In this document: one piece after another, positions 28,672-33,192 of the stretch | How the letters are laid out: every line of letters starts with the position of its first letter | How positions within the stretch are numbered: the stretch's first letter is position 1 | Assembly: GCF_900187365.1 (NCBI RefSeq) | Contig: NZ_FYDG01000020.1 | Location: 1 to 33,192, forward strand | Source of the DNA: Rhodoblastus acidophilus | Lineage (GTDB): Bacteria; Pseudomonadota; Alphaproteobacteria; Rhizobiales; Beijerinckiaceae | Direction of reading: 5' to 3' | DNA: 33,192 nt | Made by a program: the position numbers and the translations under genes | Notes under the pieces: generated by a model | What the model was told of the DNA's origin: nothing | The model's database searches: none | What the model saw: only the letters and a program-made list of their open reading frames with translations

Positions 28672-30911
28672 CCAACGATCTCGCGCCCACCGAAATCGCC
28701 TGGCTGCAAGCTTTTTTCGGCGCGCCCAATGGTCTTGATTGGGGCAGTATTGAACGGCGTACGGCACCGCAGGCGATTGTCGATCATATCCTCCCGTGGC
28801 TGCATCTCGTGCAGCGAAATGCGCCACAAACGCCGATCGTTCTGCCCTTCGTGCGATCCAACGAAATCGTCGGTTGGTACGCCACCACGCACGGACCGAC
28901 TGGGGCATTCGAACTGAAAAAGGAGCTGATGGGTTGGCTAGGGCCAACTTATCTCAATCATTTCGATGCCGCTCCTGAGAGGAGCCCAGATCCAATGGCG
29001 ACGGCGATGCGGCAGCGCTTTGGCGGGACGGTGTTCCGCTTTTCCGGCGAGACAGCGCGGATAGCCGAGCGGCTAGACGTCTATGCCAGAATTGCGAAGC
29101 TTCGCCCATCAACTGCAATTATGCCCGTACGGCCCGTCGGGGCCATCCGCTCGGATTTCGAACGTGCTCTCCTGGTTCAAGACAGCAAACGCGCCGAAGC
29201 GCTCATCGTCGAACTGCGTAATACGGGGCGGCTCAACGAGGAAAACCTCAAATATCTTGATGTTCGGCTCAAGGCTGGTCTCGGTCTCTGGCCGCAGATC
29301 GCGCGCGATCATTGGCTAATTAAGACCCTTGCTGACCTCCACATGCCAGGGCAGATCCTCGCAGATCTGACCGAGGCGCTCTATCGGACCTATCTTGACG
29401 ACCTTGAGGCTTCAGGTAATTCCGCAGCCCTGCTAAGCGCTTTCGAGCAGCAAATCGCCAAGCCTTACCCGCGCCTATTCGCCACACGCCACGGCGTTAA
29501 GACACCGCGCGTCGTAAAAGCCTTCCTACTGTTCGAGTGCGGTCGAGCGCAACCGAGCGCGCAGATCCTCGCTGACTTGGCGGCGCTTCTGCCGCCGGAT
29601 GATCCAGGCTTGGCCGTCTACAAGGAACTGACCGCGCCGTCCGTGGTGCCGATCATCACCGCCACGGACCAAAACGCCGCTGATGATGCATTCGATGATG
29701 GACAATTCGACCGCGCCTTTGCGCAATTTCTCGCACTACCGCTAAGTAAACGTTCGGTACAGCGCCTTATTTCTTGCGCTCTCGTGATCGGAACGGAAGA
29801 GACGCGGTTGGCGCTGCTCGAGAAGATCGATGGGGCTAGTTCGGCATTCATTCAAGGTTTGGCAGAGCCCATCCGCTTAAAGATTGAGGGGCTCAGGTCG
29901 ATCGGAGATGACCTCGACACGACCGCAGCGGCCAAAATCACCGGTTGGATGGACTGGGCAGAAAAGCTCAGTTGTAACACCTATTTGGCAGAAGTAGCCT
30001 CTGCGGTTGAGGACATGCTGACTTGGGATGTCACGAGTTTCGCGCAAAATGAGGCGCTGTCTCGACGTTTTGTCACTCTGCTTGGAAATTTAAACAATGA
30101 AGCCGCAACCGCCGCGCGTCGGGCGGTTCCTGCGATCTACAATGCCTTTTTTTCGTCCGGACAGGCTGCCAACCATTGTACCAAGCTTATTGGCACTCTG
30201 CTGTTCGATTTGATCGTGTTGGACGAAGCAATATCGGGCACGGACCTTGAGCTTTTGTCCATGCTCCTCAGCCAAATTCTTACCGTAGGCGTGACAACGA
30301 AAGAGTACGGCTCCCTTTTACAGGACCTGGAGGATGTGCAAAGGCGGATCGGTTCCTATACCCACCTCGCGTGGAGCTTGGACGTATGCGAAATGCTGGC
30401 GATCGCGCCCGTGCCCTCGAATGACGGGCGCGAGGCACGGCTACGTCTATTCCTTCACCTAGTCAGCCAAACGCAGGGGTTCGCGCACCGCCTGAAACGA
30501 CAGGATCTCGTGCCTTTCGAATTTCTTTGCCGCGATTTTGGGCTTGATCCGGAGGCGCTGGGAGCCATCCAGTCTCCTGAACGCAGGGGAGTGGACATCG
30601 AGACTCCAGACCTGTCAGGGAAGAAAATTGCAATTTATACATTGGCTGAAGCAGCAGGCCGTCGTGCCAAACAAGCCTTGGAGGAAATGTTTCCCGGCGT
30701 CAGCGTGGACATAAATTCGGATACAGTAGCGACCGCCCGACTGGCAAGTCTCGCCAAAACGGCTGACATTTTCGTCTTTGCCTGGAAAAGCAGCAGCCAT
30801 CAAGCCTTTTACTGCGTCAAAGATGCATGGGTTGACCGAGATTTAATTATGGCAGGAGGCAAGGGCACAGCTAGTATATTACGTGCTGTTCTGAATTTTA
30901 TAAATGACTAA
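28668..30911 (+). CDS. dpdD: DpdD, last gene of the Dpd operon
   Basis: A 747-aa protein. The N-terminal 200 residues are a globular unknown domain, and the middle is strongly helical with repeat-like pairs. The last 100 residues form a separate alpha/beta domain: GKKIAIYTLAEAAGRRAK, then FPGVSVDINSD, and ADIFVFAWKSSSHQAF. I assign DpdD from this C-terminal domain and from its place after DpdK. Its function is unknown; it is proposed to belong to the restriction side of the system. It ends with TAA at 30909-30911. Confidence 0.7.
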   Translation: MTNDLAPTEIAWLQAFFGAPNGLDWGSIERRTAPQAIVDHILPWLHLVQRNAPQTPIVLPFVRSNEIVGWYATTHGPTGAFELKKELMGWLGPTYLNHFDAAPERSPDPMATAMRQRFGGTVFRFSGETARIAERLDVYARIAKLRPSTAIMPVRPVGAIRSDFERALLVQDSKRAEALIVELRNTGRLNEENLKYLDVRLKAGLGLWPQIARDHWLIKTLADLHMPGQILADLTEALYRTYLDDLEASGNSAALLSAFEQQIAKPYPRLFATRHGVKTPRVVKAFLLFECGRAQPSAQILADLAALLPPDDPGLAVYKELTAPSVVPIITATDQNAADDAFDDGQFDRAFAQFLALPLSKRSVQRLISCALVIGTEETRLALLEKIDGASSAFIQGLAEPIRLKIEGLRSIGDDLDTTAAAKITGWMDWAEKLSCNTYLAEVASAVEDMLTWDVTSFAQNEALSRRFVTLLGNLNNEAATAARRAVPAIYNAFFSSGQAANHCTKLIGTLLFDLIVLDEAISGTDLELLSMLLSQILTVGVTTKEYGSLLQDLEDVQRRIGSYTHLAWSLDVCEMLAIAPVPSNDGREARLRLFLHLVSQTQGFAHRLKRQDLVPFEFLCRDFGLDPEALGAIQSPERRGVDIETPDLSGKKIAIYTLAEAAGRRAKQALEEMFPGVSVDINSDTVATARLASLAKTADIFVFAWKSSSHQAFYCVKDAWVDRDLIMAGGKGTASILRAVLNFIND

Positions 30912-30958
30912 TCTCACGACTGCTCCATCCCGCGCTTAATATCGTTGATTAGTTTGTC

Positions 30959-30986
30959 AAGAGAAGCCGAGAGTCGCTCTTTTTTT
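30959..30986 (+). terminator. Possible weak intrinsic terminator of the dpd operon
   Basis: A short imperfect stem (AAGAG pairing with CTCTT, interior partly unpaired) is followed by seven T residues, about 50 bases after the dpdD stop. The stem is weak, so this is tentative. The rest of 30912-31035 shows nothing. Confidence 0.3.
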
Positions 30987-31035
30987 GAACTTCACGCACT
31001 ACATTCAATCAACTATCGGAGTCTGCATTTCATTT

Positions 31036-31823
31036 TTAATTCCGCAGTTTCAATGAAGCCGCGTTTAGTTCGGCCATACTTTTAACATTGAGAGTTCGAT
31101 GATCTATAGATGTTAGTTCTAATTTGAGCTCTGAAATGAATGGGGCCTTATAGGTCGCGGCATCGAACCCTTTGAACTTAGCTCCGATTTTATCAAGTTG
31201 CGTAAAAACGCGAGAGACCGCTGAAACGAACACCGGCATCATGTCTATATATACTTGATCATCAGGGTATCGTTTTTTCTTTGCAAGCTGTCGAATGTCG
31301 TTGAACGCCAATTCGTCACGAATGAGAAGATGGCGCTGCAATGCTTTCTCCCCTTTCAAACTTTTGTCCAGGTACGGCGAGTTTGCATCGGGATCTAACC
31401 GCGCCCGAAAATCCTCAAGCTTAAAGTAGGCCGCCATTGGCAAGGTGCTGCCACTGCTCATCCGGTGACGCGCGAGCAAATGTGTTGCACCGATTCCATC
31501 GGTTTGGTGGATCGCCTTGTAACCACAACTCCGACAAGAGGCCGCAGAAAAGTGGGGGGTCTCGATGATGTATAGCATTCCGCAACGCGATAAGAACCGA
31601 ACAGTCACCATGTAAAATATGGGAAGTGCTCTTTCGAGACGTCATAGAGCGTGTGAAACGCCTCTAGTTTTGCCTCGAATGCGCGTTCTAGATTGTGGAT
31701 CGCTTCCTCTCGATCTATGTCAAAAAGGCTTCCAAATCGAATGTTAGCCTCGCCGTATAGCCTCATGTAGTTAGCGAGGTTGCTTATCACGTTGTCTACA
31801 GTTTCTAGGCTCATATGCGGCAT
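31036..31823 (-). pseudogene. HEPN-like protein gene split by two frameshifts
   Basis: Three minus-strand frames join into one sensible protein of about 260 residues. The N-terminal part (MSLETVDNVISNLANY to HFPYF) ends at a stop just after the A4 run at 31614-31617. Dropping one base there continues into LHGDCSVLIALRNAIHHRD. The G6 run at 31554-31559 is the next break, after which the frame ending KSMAELNAASLKLRN is used. RNAIHH fits the R-x4-H active-site pattern of HEPN RNases, although the family is uncertain. Both shifts fall in homopolymers, so sequencing error and genuine decay are both possible. It lies downstream of queC in the same direction. The true start is unclear (ATG 31823 or 31814). 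Confidence 0.6.
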
Positions 31824-31913
31824 ATCCGATTCTGATGGAGCGGGCACCCCCTCACGTTGTTTGTGTGCCAAAGAAGGGATGTTTCGACAACTTCAGCATT
31901 CGGCCACAAAATG

Positions 31914-32639
31914 TTAAGCTTGAAATGGAGACGATGCCGAAAAAGAATTCCATCCTTGCGCACGCAGTTCGCAGGCTGGGCAAGTCCCACACCCAAAACC
32001 CCAAGCGTGGCGATGCTCGCGGTCACCATTGTAGCAAGTATGAGTCTCATCGCGGACGATTTTGACTAATGCATCGCCGCCGAGGCGTTTGGCTAGAGCC
32101 CAAGTTCCCGCCTTATCGATCCTCATTAGCGGCGTATGAATTACGTATCGCTTTTCCATCCCCAGGTTCAGGGCGATTTGCATTGCCTTGACCGTGTCGT
32201 CTCGGCAGTCGGGATAACCGGAATAATCCGTTTCGCATACACCAGTAACGAGATACTTAATTCCGCGGCGAAAGGCGACGGCGGCGCTGAAAGACAGAAA
32301 AAGCAAATTTCGTCCAGGCACGAACGTATTCGGCAAACCATTTGAGTGCATCTCGATTTCGACACCGCGCGTGAGTGCTGTCTCGCTGATTTGCCCCAAA
32401 ACTGACAAATCAACTAAATGGTCTTCACCGATGCGGTCGCGCCAAGTCGGAAATGCATCGCCGAGAAGATCAAGCACGCGGGGGCGAACCTGGAGCTCAA
32501 CGCTGTGACGCTGGCCGTAGCTAAACCCGATGGTTTCAACATGTTCAAAGCGATCAAGCGCCCAGGCTAAACAGGTTGCTGAGTCTTGTCCTCCTGAGAA
32601 CAGGACCAACGCGCCCTTGCTGTCACCTGTCTGCTTCAT
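31914..32639 (-). CDS. queC: QueC, 7-cyano-7-deazaguanine (preQ0) synthase
   Basis: A 241-aa PP-loop ATPase that turns 7-carboxy-7-deazaguanine and ammonia into preQ0. The nucleotide-binding loop is S15-G-G-Q-D-S20. Other family motifs are [18 protein letters not shown] and [11 protein letters not shown]. The zinc site is C202, C217, C220, C223. The start is ATG 32639. It lies 6 bp after queD in the same direction. preQ0 serves tRNA queuosine, but next to dpd genes it is also the precursor of the modified DNA base. Confidence 0.96.
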   Translation of the reverse strand: MKQTGDSKGALVLFSGGQDSATCLAWALDRFEHVETIGFSYGQRHSVELQVRPRVLDLLGDAFPTWRDRIGEDHLVDLSVLGQISETALTRGVEIEMHSNGLPNTFVPGRNLLFLSFSAAVAFRRGIKYLVTGVCETDYSGYPDCRDDTVKAMQIALNLGMEKRYVIHTPLMRIDKAGTWALAKRLGGDALVKIVRDETHTCYNGDREHRHAWGFGCGTCPACELRAQGWNSFSASSPFQA

Positions 32640-32645
32640 CTGCCC

Positions 32646-32999
32646 TCAGCCCTCGTATTCAGCCCAACAATTCGGTGTCTCGAACACAACGACTGCCGCT
32701 ATTTGCCCCAAAGTCGGTTTTATACGGTCCCAAATCCAGGCGGCGATATTTTCTGCAGTTGGGTTCTCTAACCCTTCGATTTCGTTGAGGCAGTGGTGGT
32801 CGAGTTTGGCCAACACCGGCCCAAAGGCGTTTTCAACGTCAAAAAAATCAGTGACGAATCCGCTTTGAGGGTCAACTGGCCCTTCGAGTCGCAACTCCAC
32901 TCGATAAGAGTGTCCGTGCATTCGGTGGCACCGATGGGTCGCCGGGACGTTGGGCAGTCGGTGGGCTGCTTCGAATGTGAAGGCCTGTGTTATCTTCAT
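32646..32999 (-). CDS. queD: QueD, 6-carboxytetrahydropterin synthase
   Basis: A 117-aa T-fold enzyme catalysing the second step of preQ0 synthesis (dihydroneopterin triphosphate to 6-carboxytetrahydropterin). The zinc ligands are H13 (FEAAHRL), H28 and H30 (MHGHSY). The catalytic Cys is C24; D67-H68 and E107 (FETPNC) complete the site. The start is ATG 32999, with no strong ribosome-binding site. The queD-queC pair points toward the dpd operon. folE and queE, needed before and between these steps, are not in the window. Confidence 0.95.
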   Translation of the reverse strand: MKITQAFTFEAAHRLPNVPATHRCHRMHGHSYRVELRLEGPVDPQSGFVTDFFDVENAFGPVLAKLDHHCLNEIEGLENPTAENIAAWIWDRIKPTLGQIAAVVVFETPNCWAEYEG

Positions 33000-33068
33000 G
33001 GAATGCCAACGAGTTTATGAGTTTGAAGGGAAAGTTGCCACGGTCGATTCGCGGCCGGACCGGATTAC

Positions 33069-33162
33069 GAGACTGTCAGGAATTCCGTGTGAAGGCCGGT
33101 TCCGTTTTCATGCCAAGCTGAACCGATCCGGGAACAGGATGGCGAATTGAGCTTTCGCCATC
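33069..33162 (-). repeat. 94-bp extragenic repeat, copy 2 (inverted)
   Basis: The reverse complement of bases 1-94 with one mismatch. It is followed by 30 bases of unrelated sequence to the window end. The 69 bases between the queD start and this repeat presumably hold the queDC promoter; I see no clear boxes. Confidence 0.85.
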
Positions 33163-33192
33163 ACCCATTCGCGCGGCGGCATTTTCCATTCT

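Noticed and set aside
13051-30911. A DISARM system
   Set aside because: The SNF2 helicase, large DExH helicase and PLD protein resemble DrmD, DrmA and DrmC, but there is no DNA methyltransferase or DrmB. The RecQ-like helicase, DpdG/H/I/D-like genes and queCD fit Dpd better.
28668-30911. This gene as the missing DpdA transglycosylase
   Set aside because: There is no TIM-barrel transglycosylase signature, no catalytic Asp pair context and no zinc-binding Cys/His set of the TGT family; its helical middle and C-terminal domain fit DpdD.
31036-31871. Two separate small genes (about 88 and 191 codons)
   Set aside because: The intervening third frame carries RNAIHHRD, and single-base changes at two homopolymers join all three parts into one plausible protein.
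1-33192. CRISPR arrays, rRNA genes or complete insertion sequences
   Set aside because: No regularly spaced short repeats, rRNA sequence or transposase-like reading frame was found on either strand.

Overview
The window looks like high-GC alphaproteobacterial DNA, most likely Hyphomicrobiales (Rhizobiales). The order infA-maf-yacG, the msrPQ pair, a small phasin-like protein, a PHB-depolymerase-family esterase and the strong G/C preference at third codon positions all fit. Genus is not determinable; a PHB-storing methylotroph or relative is only a guess. The window begins exactly on a 94-bp repeat, and an inverted copy (93/94 identical) lies 30 bp from its other end. This is what a draft-assembly contig that breaks at repeats would look like.

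Left part (about 0.2-11 kb, ordinary chromosome): msrP-msrQ (periplasmic methionine sulfoxide repair), a convergent NRAMP-type metal transporter with a variant metal-site motif, the infA-maf-yacG cluster, a phasin-like protein, tRNA-Phe(GAA), a Tat-signal short-chain dehydrogenase, a large hybrid sensor histidine kinase, and three minus-strand genes for exported proteins (unknown protein, glycine-zipper protein, PHB-depolymerase-like esterase).

Transition (about 11-13 kb): a stretch without a clear gene, then a minus-strand gene resembling primase/replication proteins of mobile elements, possibly frameshifted near its start. This marks the probable left edge of an acquired island.

Defence island (13.05-30.9 kb, plus strand): eight overlapping genes read as dpdE-dpdF-dpdG-dpdH-dpdI-dpdJ-dpdK-dpdD of the Dpd (7-deazaguanine-in-DNA) system. 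They encode a SNF2-type helicase, a RecQ-like helicase, a small partner, a P-loop ATPase, a coiled-coil protein, a very large DExH helicase with a four-cysteine cluster, a PLD-like protein and DpdD. Every junction overlaps by 1 or 4 bases, so this is one translationally coupled operon. Converging on it from the right (minus strand) are queD and queC, which make two steps of preQ0, the precursor of the modified base. They are followed by a HEPN-like gene broken by two homopolymer frameshifts. The DNA-modifying genes dpdA, dpdB and dpdC, and folE and queE, are not in the window.

The most notable point is a complete-looking set of accessory/restriction Dpd proteins plus precursor-supply genes with the modification enzymes absent from the visible sequence. 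Either they lie on another contig, or this is a variant that uses another transferase.
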